Shown piece after piece: positions 25,961-37,869 of a DNA stretch of 64,000 nucleotides (within the stretch, counting starts at the first letter, position 1; every line of letters begins with the position of its first letter). The DNA lies in contig JAFREQ010000157.1 in assembly GCA_025331565.1 (NCBI GenBank), positions 248,001-312,000 on the forward strand. Reading direction: 5' to 3'. Source of the DNA: Holacanthus passer. Taxonomy: Eukaryota; Chordata; Actinopteri; Pomacanthidae. The notes beneath the pieces are model-generated. The model saw nothing but the letters and a program-made list of their open reading frames with translations. It ran no database searches and had not been told where the DNA came from. Made by a program: the position numbers and the translations under genes.

Positions 25961-27964
25961 CAACATATTAAACACGACAACAGAGAAAAGAAATATTCTT
26001 CAGGCGCTCTTCAGAGCAAGGAGATTTATAATAGAAATCGCATCCAGTCATCCTGTTTTGCAGCCTAAAATAATGTCATTGTGGGTTTTTTTGATGTATT
26101 GTTAATAGTTTTGTATTACTGAAAAAAGGTCTTTGGGGAAATATCAGAAATGCTGCTTCGTCTCAGCTGGCTGGAGGGGCGCCGGCGTCTGTGTTTGATT
26201 GACAGCAGCTGCCAGAGTGCCGCCGTTACACTGCAGGGAGACAAAGTAAACCAACTCGCACTGTAGCTACAAGTCACGGACAGAGCCTGTTGTTCGGGGC
26301 ATTAAAGACTAAAGACCACACCAGCGTCTAACAGGGTCGAAGTGATATTTGCACTTAATTTACACGCTGTTTAATGTGCTGCAGCTGAGCGGCTAATTAA
26401 CTATCTGGCCTGCAAATGGACATTAGCAGTGCACTTTTCCTGGGCGTTTGTTTAGTCGTCCAACAAGTGAAGGTGCAGGACAAGACTTGATTGAAGGGAT
26501 GGAAGCAAGTTCTCCATCCACACAGGCCTCAAAGGGTCTTTATCAGGGCAGAAATGGCAAAAACAGATCCGTTACACCTGCTAGTCTGCACAGACAATTC
26601 ACTGGAAATTGACATTATTGCCTCACATAATGAGAGGACAAAGAGCACATTTGCATTTGTTTTGCATTTAAAGCGTTAAACTAATGACAGGCTCTGCATT
26701 TTCAAAGGGCTACACTTTGTGCACGGTTCATCTGATGAAGATTTAAACACCTGTGCGTTAAAGCTGTGAGTCAGGACTTTAACCTCTTAGTCATTTTAAA
26801 AGCCGTGCTCTAGAGACAGCACAATGAAAAATGTGCAAACAGACTGCACTTGGACAGAGTTGTGTACCTACTATAAGTGGCCCCAACAAACCAGCTAATG
26901 TCCCATTTAAAGTGTTATGAATTGTGTCGATAATAAAAAGGTTTGAACGGGACAGATTCAATCTCTGCAGCCGTTACGTTACCTGCCGCCTAAACTGATG
27001 GAAAAGCCGACCCGCGGTTACTCGCGCGCTCCTATGCATCATCAATCTGTGATGTTAAGGGTGTCTCGGGAGTTATTTTGTGATGAAGCGTTGTTTACTT
27101 CTTTTTGGTGTGTCGACTTTTCCTCAACCTCCCTTATCTGCTGCTTCTGTTACTGATTCCCTGCATTTCCAAGAATGCCTCGTGGCAACTTCCAGAGAAC
27201 AGATGCTGACTTTTCCCAATGAAACAAAGCTGAATAATGTGTCAAGCTGTGTGCCCTTTACCCAGAATGCGACACATTTTGTTATTCTGATATAACACAT
27301 CTAATGAGGATAGCAAAATATTAGATATGCTCCTCTTATATGACGGCTGTCTCTTGAAAAGATTCTTGATGTTTGAGGGACTGACAGCAGCTTCTTACAT
27401 TTGCCGCTGATGCTTCAGACTTAGTGTTTAGGATGTAGTTTTCCTTTAGGCATTGCAATGTTATCTGTCAGATACTATGCAAAACAAAGTAAGAGTCCTG
27501 TTCCAAGACATGATAGAACTCAGACGCAAGTATTTTTACACATGCTGCAGAGTTAATGTTAGACCTCTCTACTAGTGAAAAAGAGATAATGCTCCTGTCA
27601 GTCTAGTCACTTCAAACGAATGGTCCATACAGCAGCACTTAATATCGCAAGTTTAGTTTTAAAAAGTGTTTTTTTTTTAAAAGTGACACCCCCTACCCCT
27701 CCCCATGTCTACCAGTCGTGATCAGTCTTAAGACAGGCCTGCTGACAAACTCAGCACTCTTTTCTAGGAAGTCACACATGTACCCGCAGTGTTTGAACAG
27801 CTTCAGTAAATCCATGTCTTTCCGCCGCCTTCATTATCATCATAATATAAGTGTCTGAAAAGCAAAGTTACAGAAGAATGTAGACACCTCACTTTCTGCT
27901 TTGTACTATCATCAATCACCACAGAGGGTTTTTTTTTCTCTCCTCCAACATTGGTTGAAGCCAT

Positions 27965-27965
<1 letters not shown>

Positions 27966-28013
<48 letters not shown>
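27966..28013. repeat. 48-nt poly(A) homopolymer
   Basis: An uninterrupted run of 48 A residues, flanked by 'gttgaagccatc' and 'tcacatgcat'. No retrocopy body is recognisable upstream. The length in the real genome is uncertain because such runs are prone to sequencing and assembly error. Confidence 0.9.
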
Positions 28014-28016
<3 letters not shown>

Positions 28017-31000
28017 CATGCATATTTAATTTCATTCTCCACTGGCTCACACAAAGGAAACTGCCACCCTTCAGGACACCTTTCGGAAAAGTCTCTATTA
28101 AATCTGAGTCAGCTGGGAGAAGGAAAAAAAAAAAAAGAAAAACATTTCATGAGTGAAAAACTATCTAAATTATTGCCAGATTTCAAATGAAGTGCTGTTT
28201 ATCTTCCCGAGCAGCCAATGTGTTGTTTTACTCCTTAGTCACAGCTTGGATGGCAATCAGGATCGGTCAACCGGGACACTATCAGCAGCAGTCACTCTGC
28301 AATGACAAACTACGGCTCTACACTCCGAGCATGGGCATTATTCTCAACACATGGCTCACCCCTATCAGAAAATGAGGCAGGTTTTATGGCTGCTGGAAAA
28401 AGGTGGTAAACATAACAAAGCGCACAGCTCCCTGGAATTTAATGTGCTCGGTCAAAAGACAGAGTATAGATATCAAAGGCCAGACCTTCTAGAAAAAAAA
28501 AGGAGCTGTCCTCATAATGTAGAAAACAGAAGCACTGGCCATACACAACAAGTGATTTATAGTGTTGTGAGTTTTTTTTTTTTTGCTTTCTCTCTGAACC
28601 TAGAGCATCCAGTGGGCATTGTGGATGCAACAGGGGAGGCAGGGGAAAAAAAACAACAAAAGAGCAGTTCATCTGTACCACGCCACCGAGACCACATATC
28701 CAGGTGCATAAACAAGTTCACAAAGGAAGGAGATGAAACCGATACAGTGTGATCCTGATTATGGAGGGGTTTTTTTTAATGCACAAATTAAAAGACTTGC
28801 AAAGGACTGTTCTCTGTGATCGAATTGAGGCTGCACAGTCACAAGGCGCCGAAGCTGTGCACTGAAGTCCACCGGTGCTCTGGTTACCTCCGTGATCTAA
28901 TTATCACATGAGCTGTTATCACATACTCTCCATAACAAATGTTTCCAGCCGCATGCACGGGCTCATATTTAGCCTCCGCCTCTCCACCCGTGTGTGGCTA
29001 ATCCGTCACCTAGCCGGGGAGAGGAACACACAACCAATTGATTTCTTCCTGGTTTACATATTTACACACACACTCATGCAATTAGGAGCACATTTATCGA
29101 TGGTTTCGCCACCGCTGGGAGCCCTGCAGTGCAGCCCACTTCGATAAATCTCCCAGTCCTGAGGTTGCCAACGGGCAAGACTGATGAACCTCACACAAGA
29201 ATGGACTGGGAATAGTTTGAGCTTCAGGGTAAGAGAGTTCTCAGTCACTAAAATTGACCCCTGGTGTTCTCACTGTTTGATAAAAACTATTTACTCATCA
29301 GAAAATGTTTTAATGCATCTTCTGTAGGTCTTCTCCTCCTCTCTAAAAAAAGATTCCTCATATGATTTAGACCAGTTTGAAGGTGTCATTTATTTAGCAG
29401 CTAAGTTGTTTTATTAAATCAGACTTGTGATCAGGTGGACATTTTGTCACAGCACCAGCACGAATAGTTTCCAAAGTGCATCTGAATCCTGATCTGTGCG
29501 TCTGACTCGTGGTCCCCCCGCTCCGAGCAGCTTGACTTCATCATCTTGGTATCATATTATATGTGTACCATGGTGCCCCCAACAGGCTCCCTGCAAAATG
29601 CATCAGTCGTCTGTTGAATCCCACAGCATTTGACTGTAAGAGAAGTCACACTTCACCTCACACATCGCTTCCTCGCAGTCCAAAATCAAACACCTTTACA
29701 CATGGGGGCCACATTTTTATGAAGTTTTTTAAATGCAGCTCTGATTGATCTGGACGTTCATTGTCTATGCATTGATTGGCATGAATATAGGCTAATGTGC
29801 CTTTTTCCACACAGATAATTCCATTGTGGAGACGGCAGAAATGACCTCTTTAGGGGCTAAATTAGACTCTGAATGTTAAATCCCCTCAGGCAATCTACGG
29901 CCATTACACTGACAGTCAAAGTCTGCACTATTATTTCAGTAATTCTAATAAGTCAAATCACTATCTGGTACTAATCCCTGAACTTTTTCTCTTCACAAAG
30001 CTTCCAACAGACTTACTGCAAATTAAGTTGCCTATGTATGAATATCATTAATTTGAGTAGGAGTGCTGTGTTTGCAGCTGCACCGAGGAAGTTTGCCTCA
30101 ATAATTAGTCAGACAGTAAAACAACTAAATCCATTAAAAAAAAAAAAAAAAATTTGAAGTGAAACTCCAAAGAAAAATGACTTTTCAGACACATATACTC
30201 TCAGCTGGACACAAAGTGCAATGCAAAGGCGACTGAGGGGGGAAATGAGAGGTTGATTCACTTTTTACCAGCTGATTTGATTTAAATAGATTTTGGAAGG
30301 TGGACACAGACAGTTTCACAAAATGCACAGTGAATTTCATGAACTCTCCATTCTTTTTGTGTGGGGCAAAAGAAAAAGGTGGAAACACAGAAATTCAAAA
30401 TATCATATATGGACAATTAGAGCTGTATGATATATGGAATTGATAATGATCAAATCAGAATTCCTATTTCGACATGAAATGATATTTTGCACATAAGTTG
30501 AATTGTTTTTGCACTAAAGATGAAAATGGATAAAAAAAAAAAAGAGCTTCGTCCACCAAATATAACACACATCGAGCATTTTATCCCGGGAAGTGCACAT
30601 TAAAGTGATTGCACCCTGTGTTTAGATGGCGCCTCTGATGATAGAAATGAAGTTCGGGGTGAAATAATGGCAGCAGGTCTCTTTTGGCTCATCGCCTCGA
30701 TGCGTAAAACCAACAGCGCGCGTGCAATGACACCTCGGTCGCTCGAATCCCTTGAGGTCAATCACATTAGACAGCAACTTATCAAGATAAAGTTAGACAC
30801 GAACAATGAACTCCTGAACTTGTGGTCGTGTGAATGTGGGCTGTGGAGGCGCTGGAGCTGCTCCGGTGCCGTTTGCGCACCTGCTTTTTACGCACAGCGG
30901 CACAAAAGGTGACAACAAACTACTGATGAGTGCCACCGGTGCAGCTGCAAAATCTGACTATTAGAGAGCAAAAATGAAGGCTTTCAGGTGATCCTGCCTG

Positions 31001-31183
31001 CAGAATAGCAACATGACATAACTTAATTACTCCCGTGCATGCGCGAATTTCCACCACCAACATGCATTACAGCCTTAAATTCGCGTCAGACAAAATAGTC
31101 GCCAAACTGAACTTGTGCGTCTTTTCTCTCCAATGTGGACATGTGTTCCGTCCACGCAAACGCGTCCAGGTGATGCTCCTTAC

Positions 31184-31256
31184 CTTTAAAAACTTCCCCC
31201 CTGCAGGACAACAGCAGGGTTATCGCAGCAAACAAGCAATTGATAACTTTATCCAT
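31184..31256 (-). CDS. ptprm: Receptor protein tyrosine phosphatase mu, first coding exon (signal peptide)
   Basis: On the minus strand an ATG at 31256-31254 in a strong context (G at -3, G at +4) opens 24 codons plus one base and runs into a good donor, AAAG/GTAAGG. The peptide has a hydrophobic core (CLFAAITLLLS) and ends GEVFK plus the first base of a glycine codon, as expected for a secretory signal peptide. It aligns without gaps to the 25-residue start of mammalian PTPRM as I recall it: C7, L8, L14-L16, G20, E21, F23 and G25 coincide, and the exon ends in the same phase. An in-frame TAA at 31274-31272 excludes an upstream start in this frame. PTPRM is a homophilic adhesion receptor with MAM, Ig and fibronectin III domains, a membrane segment and two cytoplasmic phosphatase domains, all encoded beyond this window. 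The neighbour lrrc30, upstream on the same strand, is also next to PTPRM in human. The name rests on this short exon plus synteny. Confidence 0.78.
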
Positions 31257-31665
31257 GTCGGCGGCTGCTGGTTAACCCCGAGCCGCGGGGTTAACTGGGA
31301 ACTCTTGTCTCTCCTGGATGCAACTTGGATCCTGTGTGGACTTTGAGGAGTGTCCCGGGCTGCGGTGTCCTCCGTCCCCGGGCTGTGAGAGGACTGTGTC
31401 GCCGGCGCGGCTGCTCCACACTTGGAGGAGGAATGTGTGACTGAGTCCTGGTTCCTGAATTACGCGTGGATTGAGCGGTCCGGCAGCTCCAGGAGAGCGG
31501 CGGCTGTGTGCGCGCTGCGTGGCCGGTGGAGGGCGCCTGTGAGCGGGAGGAGTGAGGTGTTCCCTCCTCCTCTCCTCCTCCTCGTCCCTCCTCCTCCTCC
31601 TCCTCCTGCTGACGTTTATTTGGACCAGGTGCAGAGAGTGAAGTTAGCGCAGGTGAAATAACTTT
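31257..31665 (-). promoter_or_regulatory. GC-rich 5' leader / CpG-rich promoter region of ptprm
   Basis: This block is clearly richer in G+C and CpG than its surroundings, and borders AT-rich sequence abruptly at about 31670. It contains repeated GGAGGA tracts (31565-31608 on the reverse strand) and several GCGC/CGCG words, and leads straight to the ptprm start codon without an obvious intron. That is the usual look of a TATA-less CpG-island promoter plus 5' untranslated region. The minus-strand frame 31677-31291 is open for 128 codons but is low-complexity and has no domain. If transcribed it would be an upstream open reading frame ending 34 nt before the ptprm ATG. The transcription start cannot be placed from sequence. 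Confidence 0.65.
31271..31295 (-). other. Perfect 10-bp inverted repeat in the ptprm 5' leader
   Basis: The arms GTTAACCCCG (31271-31280) and CGGGGTTAAC (31286-31295) are perfectly complementary, with a 5-nt loop. The structure begins 14 nt before the ptprm ATG. Each arm carries a TAA on the minus strand: one is in frame with the ptprm start, and the other ends the 128-codon upstream reading frame. In RNA it would be a stable stem close to the start codon. Confidence 0.8.
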
Positions 31666-34009
31666 GGGTTTTTCCACAGTGAAGAAAAGTCAACCTGTGT
31701 CACCCATCATTTATTTAAAGTAGGAATTAAAAAATAAATAGTCAATAATATCATGATGACCTCATGAAATTATCTTAAATTAATCTCCAACATTAACAAA
31801 AAACAGTTATGTTAGAGGATATATCTTGTTCTTTAACCTTGTATTTTGCTGACATTGGTTTTATTTCCTTGTGTGTGTAAAAACAATAAAAGTTGCAAAA
31901 TCAACCAATTATTTCCTTTAAATATATATTTTTTCTTTTCTTATGGCCTCATTAAAATGCAACATATAGAAGAGTATTAACATGATTAACACGATTAACA
32001 TGACCATCAAGCTACCAAATAAGGAAATGTGTCATGTTATATGAGATATGCAGCAAATTTAAACTCCTGTTGTTTGCCATGAAGTCATTTAAAGACAAAG
32101 ACATGTACAGTATTTATTCTTCGTGGGGGTGTTTATTTATGTTTGAGTTCAGTTAGACCCGAAAGCTGTTAGATGTCTTGTGAATTAACCGTTAGAAAAT
32201 TCCGATATCAGAAAATGAAGTTGACTCATTCAGGATTTAGGAGGAGTAGTGATGTGGAAAAATAACCATCAACACGAATCACAGATGTGAAAAGCCCTTC
32301 AATTTAACCATGTTTTATAATTGCGGTCTCTGAGAAAAACAGAAGCAGCTTCATGCATCATTTTTATGTCTTTGATTCAAAAACATTGGAAGCAATTCTC
32401 ATCAAATTAGGAAAAGTCATGAAGTATGAAGTTAATAACAATGTTAAGTATGGTTTTTTTAAGCTGCCATCACATTCATGATGAAACTGCACAGAAACCT
32501 TCCTTATCTATCTATCAGATAGTTTGATGATAGATTAATTTTTAAAAACCTGTTATCATTCAGTTCCCTATATGAATGTATTCTTTTCAGAAAACCATAT
32601 ATTTGAAAACAAAACCTAAATAAATTATAAAACCAATAATCTCAATCTACTGATGAAGGTCATGACCAAAATCTCCACAGTGGCTTGTTCTTCAAATCAA
32701 GCATCTACAGTTCCATAGTGTTTGAGCAAACTGATCTGCTGATGAAGACCATGTAATCATGCTAAAAACACAAACAGCCACTAAATGGACCTTGTGCTGA
32801 AATTGTCTCCTCAAACACTGTAATGAATAATTTCATATTTCACTGATCACCACTAGTAAATTATTTTTTTGGCCAAATCTATCCTCCGCTGGAAGGTGAT
32901 TTTATTAATCACAACACTAAATACGCTATATAAGCCTTTTTCATGCTCAACTTGACGCCGTAATTTATTAACTTTATAATTTGTTAACATTTTTTTCTTT
33001 TTTTTGCCAGCTGGATTCTTAATCATAGTTCACCTTGTCCGTCCTTTCTGATCAAATTCACGCATTGATCCTATTAAAGGGAAACTCGGGCTGACATTCA
33101 AGTGGACCTCATTACTTGACCTGGCAAAACGGACCGCATCATCACACACATTTTTTTTTTCCAGCTTTGATGAATCAATAATGATGGCTTACTTTATTAT
33201 ATGCAAATATTTGTTGAAAAATTAGTCTTATCTGAGACGGCAAAGCGCAAACAGAGGCAGGGTTTTCTCGCAGCGATATCAAACAGAGGGATGGAGAAGC
33301 AACTAATGACAAAGTCGACCAATGTCATTCCCTTATTGTTTTTGCATGCATAAACACACATGGCGGTTTCACTTGTACCAGCAGTTTTCCCGCCTAATTA
33401 AAATGCAGCCAGATTGACATGGTTCTACATTTAGCCTCAGAATGACCTCGTGTCGTGAAGGATATACGGCTCCGGTCGTTGTTTTTCTTTCACAAGTACA
33501 CCGAACAATGGCTGAGGCATTTCATAGCGCCACGTGCCTTTTTGTGGTCTTTTCGGTTTTGTCTCGGCTGCGACGGTCATGTTGCCAGGAATGCATGAAT
33601 AGCAGTCTGAGCGGAGCTGTCAGGGGATTTGACGAGAATGTAAACTCCTCCGACTGGATGGAGGAATGAATGGATGGCATCATTGTTTGCGCCCACGAAT
33701 GCAGAGACAGAGAGAGAGAGAGAGTGTGTGTTTGTGAGTGTGTGATTGAGGGATGTGTTTCAGTGGCTCTCCATAAACACAGTCCAGAGTCATGTTCGAC
33801 AAATACATCACAATAATATCCCACTTTTTTCGCCTCTGTCAGACGAACTAAAGTGCTTCTTCATCAACACCACCTATAATTCTGCAAATGGGTTCTTTTG
33901 AGACTTGAGATTGATTGGGCTTCATATAGAAATGTCCCCATATAATTTAACTGTCATCGTTTGCATTCATGCTACGACGATTTGGAGGAGTAGAAGCCGC
34001 TCATTTGAT

Positions 34010-34330
34010 ATTCACTTCTTTATCTATTTCAAATATCCGTCCATTGTTTTTAGCTTTTACTATCAACCATTTATCCATTAAACTATTCCAAATGTTGATG
34101 TATTAGATTACTATCAACAATTTATCCAGCCTTTTCTACCTTCTATTCATTGCTTTTCCTATTTAGACCATTTATCCATTATGTTTAGATACCTATTTCA
34201 ACCATTTCCCATTACTTTAGTCATCTATTCCAACTGCTGATCCGTTACTTTCAGCTATCATCCCTCTCCCGTGACCTTTTGGCATCTAGTTCAACATTTT
34301 ATCTTGGCTACCTGTTTAGACTTTTCTAGT
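34010..34330 (+). repeat. Decayed tandem repeat, unit about 33-50 bp
   Basis: Recurring variants of 'tatcaaccatttatccatta' and 'ctatttcaaccatttcccat' occur about seven times, each followed by a pyrimidine-rich spacer ending TTT. Units differ in length and are diverged, so this is an old minisatellite-like array. Confidence 0.6.
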
Positions 34331-35965
34331 GTTTTCTAAAAAATGAAAAAAATTATATATATATATATAAAAACCAAGGTCCTATCAGACTCAAACTTTG
34401 TTTTATGGCACTTATCCAGGTTGTTTTCTCCTGACTAGATCCTTGTCTGCTAAATGAAATTGTAGAATTGTACCTTTCGTGCACCCTGATTCACAACAGT
34501 AGAGTTCAGATGTTACAGCTGAGCCAATATGTGGACATATTTTTAATCAAATCATAATTCCTATTTTGTCAAATTGAGCTGCAGAAGTATCCCTGATTGA
34601 GAATCGCTCCATCTGCAGTGAAAACAAGCCCATGTACCAGTTACACTGTTCAAACTACTTTGCATTGGTCCGCCACTTTTTTTCTACCCAGTAACCTTTT
34701 CACAAGCTTTCTTTCATCCGCTCTCAAAGCAAGACACAGAAAAGCCGTGGCATCTGACTGGACGGAAGGAAGTGGCTCCAAAATTGATGCCAGAGCGGGA
34801 TCAAAAGATTCCATATTTAGGCCTCAAAGGTTATGACACGGTCGACTGTTTCAGTGACTCACTGTTGCTGATTTCTAACATCCTGAGCTGTTGAATAGCT
34901 CTTATTGACATTTCATCACAGAGCGCCGCCACCAGCCAAGGAAGAACCTGTTGGCCTTCAGCAAATCCATTCTCCTTCATATTTCTCTCTGCAGGAACAG
35001 TTTAGATCAGTTAAACACAAGAGCGATGAGCTAAATAACACTTTGCAGTAATTGACATAAGTGGTGGTATAATGCTGTTTGTCAATAAATGCCAATCACC
35101 TCGCCCTATGTGAGGAGCCTCGGTGTGACGGAATAAATCACAGAACTTAAACTGCACTCCAAAGGAAGACTTATTAAGCCTCCCCTCGTGCGGCTGCCAG
35201 ACAACAGTGATTTTGTCATTTAATTCCATTGTGATTATCCCGTGCCTTGATTGTCAAAAGCTCAATACGACATTGATTAGCTGTCCTTCATTATGGGAAG
35301 TCACTGGCTGCTAGTGATGCTAAACTGTTTTCTAAGCTTCGGCTTATGAATGCAAAATACCTTTGATTGAGGAACACAGGCGCCGATCTGTGCGCGCCCA
35401 GTTGTTATATCTCGCACAGTGTCTCATTATAAAAGCAAAGTTATCGGAGCACGCGGCAATTAAATGGGATCAGCAAATCCTACAAAGCCTGATAACTACA
35501 GTCGTGGGTGATCTCGAGTGTACAGCTGCCCACTAGTGACTGAGTGCTGTTCACTGCAATGAGGTTGATTGCTAGACTGCAACGGATCATTTGAATTAAT
35601 TGTCATAGTGGTTAAAGGGTGTTTTTACTTGAGTGCGCAAGAGACTGTTTGCAGGCATTACTTTGGTTATTGCCTTGGAAAAATCGTAAAAAAAAATCTT
35701 TCTGTCTATCCTTCATGTATATAATGTTCACTTGATGTTAAAAAAGTGACTGTATACTGTTTTATGACTAGAATAGCAACATCGCCGCAGACCACTCACA
35801 CACCGAATTCAGGTCATCTGACTCACATCGATGCAATATCTTTATAGGTGCTTTATTTGACAACATGTCCCATGATCACTAACTAGGACAAAGACTTATT
35901 CAGGAGGGCCTCATCTATCATGAATGTGTGGGTTGTGAGTGTATGTGTGTGTGAGAGTATTGCAC

Positions 35966-35983
35966 CGAGAGAGAGAGAGAGAC

Positions 35984-36018
<35 letters not shown>
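35966..36018. repeat. (GA)n microsatellite with GACA interruptions
   Basis: A GA dinucleotide run of about 53 bp, broken twice by GACAGAGACA. Confidence 0.9.
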
Positions 36019-36022
<4 letters not shown>

Positions 36023-37624
36023 AGCTCATTCACTTTGACTAATGCAGTAACAGCTACACACCAACAGAGGTCACTTTTCAGTCTGTTCTGCAGCCCCTTC
36101 AATCTTCACAGTGAGCGGTGAAAAATGTGTGTGACCTTCTTAAATGTGGTGACATCTAAACCTCATTAATACTTGAGCAGCCAAGTTGACACAAACTCTG
36201 TTTAATTTACAGGAACAACCTTGTACTAAAATAACAGAAATCAGGTGTACGCATACATTTACTCAGCCGGGTCATAAAGTTGCTGCAGATCGAGATAAAG
36301 TCACTTGACTAGAAACACGTTCATGTTAGCTGTAGGAGTAGCAGGGATTTTTTTTTTTTTTTTTTTGCCAAACAAAACAGAAGAATTAATCCTCTTCTGG
36401 AGAGAAATGCTGTTTGAAGAGGAGAGGATCCATCTATTTGAGCTGTTTGTGATTTACATCTGTTGAGAGGAAATAATCGTGATCATTAACTGAGAAACAG
36501 ATTAACAAACAGATGCAACTCATCCCAAAGGTCACGTGAGGTGATCACTTCTCAACAGCTCACTGCCGTCAGTGTGAGTGTGTGTTTGAATGGATGAAGG
36601 TGGATAAAAGCACTTTATGATCAAAGCAGTTAATTTACCACAGTGATAAGAAATATTTGCCGATATCAATATTGATTAAAATCAATCAAATTCCAATGAA
36701 CATTGTTCCACTGCCTTAAATTCAAACTTATGACACAAAACTTTTCTTTGTTTTGTTTTGAAATATAATTTGGATGAAAGTCACTTTGTAAAATTGAACA
36801 ATATTATTGATTATTTCAGTGTGAGTCCACGAAAAGTTGCATAACAATAATATTAAGTTGCCATGTTTTAGTTCTTGGACTGGCTGAGTATGCTGGAAGA
36901 TGTCAGATCTTAGTTATCAGGTCTATGCTATACAGATATCAAAACAGATATTTCGGCTTTTTTGTTTCTATTTTTACATTCATTTGCCCAGAAATTCTTG
37001 CTACAACTACAGTTTTAAGCTTATTGGAAATCATAATTCTAATTAATCATTTAGCTTCTTTTTCCTTTATGTGAGATATTTGACTTACAGCAAGTGTAAC
37101 CCAAACTGACTTGAATTGAATTGAAAAATTTGTTTCTCATTTACTACATTTTGAGAAGCAATTTTCAATCTTATCATGCATTGTAAGTTGTTTTTTTTTT
37201 TGTTTGTTTTTTTACAATTGCTTCAAATCATTAATGTCACAACACCCACCATCCTCAGAGGAGATGCCACCCGGCAGCCCTGCTCTGATCTGATGGAGTG
37301 GAACAACATTTAATCAGAGTCTAAGTCCCTGTTGTGTTTTGTTTTATTCTATTTATTTATTTATTTGCAGCTCTTAAGCCCCCCCCTCCATCGTTCTTTC
37401 CACTGACTTTACACACCTGATCCCCATGACCTGAATGCGACAGAGCGGGTGACGATCTGTATCTGAACTCACCTCCATGCTTCACCTCTACAGGCCGAAC
37501 GAGATCAACTGACCAGTAATCAGCCCCCAAATGTGGACCTGTGAATTTTTGCATGAGCTGAGCGACTTGTCCTGGCCCCTCCGCTGGATTGACAAACGCT
37601 TAGACATGACACAGCACTAACCTG

Positions 37625-37630
37625 TTTATT
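37625..37630 (-). promoter_or_regulatory. Candidate poly(A) signal of lrrc30
   Basis: TTTATT on the plus strand is AATAAA on the minus strand, about 240 nt past the lrrc30 stop. It is the first canonical signal seen in that direction. Confidence 0.5.
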
Positions 37631-37815
37631 TTTAACTTTTAACATTACATAAAAAACAGGAAGTATAAATATTAATACTGAGTAATGGCCATTTGTCTTG
37701 TGCGACAGTATCCTGATGTAATCAGTGCTAAGTTGACAGCTAGCACTCACAGCGTGACTAACATGTGCCGGGGGTCAGATTTGTGCCAACATCCCATAAT
37801 GACTCTTTTAGACAC

Positions 37816-37824
<9 letters not shown>

Positions 37825-37858
<34 letters not shown>
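37825..37858. repeat. (CA)n microsatellite in lrrc30 3' UTR
   Basis: A CA run of about 34 bp starting 11 bp beyond the lrrc30 stop codon, hence probably inside the 3' untranslated region, where it would read (UG)n in the mRNA. Confidence 0.9.
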
Positions 37859-37860
<2 letters not shown>

Positions 37861-37869
37861 GGCAGTCCC

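Larger units (their letters stand above)
1..31183 (-). other. Non-coding stretch, probably ptprm intron 1 (3' part runs off the window)
   Basis: No open reading frame in this stretch has a recognisable domain, and I found no splice-bounded exon on the minus strand resembling the next ptprm exon (start of the MAM domain). Because the first ptprm coding exon ends at 31184 with a good donor on the minus strand, everything to its left is expected to be intron 1, which is known to be very large in other vertebrates. The stretch holds teleost interspersed repeats, microsatellites and homopolymers (listed separately). Between them lie moderately GC-balanced patches with TAATTA, ATGCAAAT and CATTAAT motifs that look like regulatory sequence. 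The intron assignment is inference. A nested gene or small RNA could be missed by eye. Confidence 0.6.
31700..37600. other. Intergenic region between ptprm promoter and lrrc30 3' end
   Basis: No gene is supported here. The stretch is AT-rich, with a decayed tandem array at 34010-34330, a (TA)n run near 34353-34370, a GA/GT compound repeat near 33708-33745, a GA tract at 35966-36018 and a 19-nt T run at 36348-36366. The patch at about 35390-35520 is less AT-rich and contains a TATAAAA-like word and TTATCG and CAATTAAA motifs. It could be a distal promoter or enhancer of ptprm, but nothing proves it. Confidence 0.6.

Noticed and set aside
37357..37750. Minus-strand frames beyond lrrc30 as extra exons
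   Set aside because: The lrrc30 frame ends in a normal family C-terminus. These frames lie in its 3' UTR or beyond and carry no recognisable domain.
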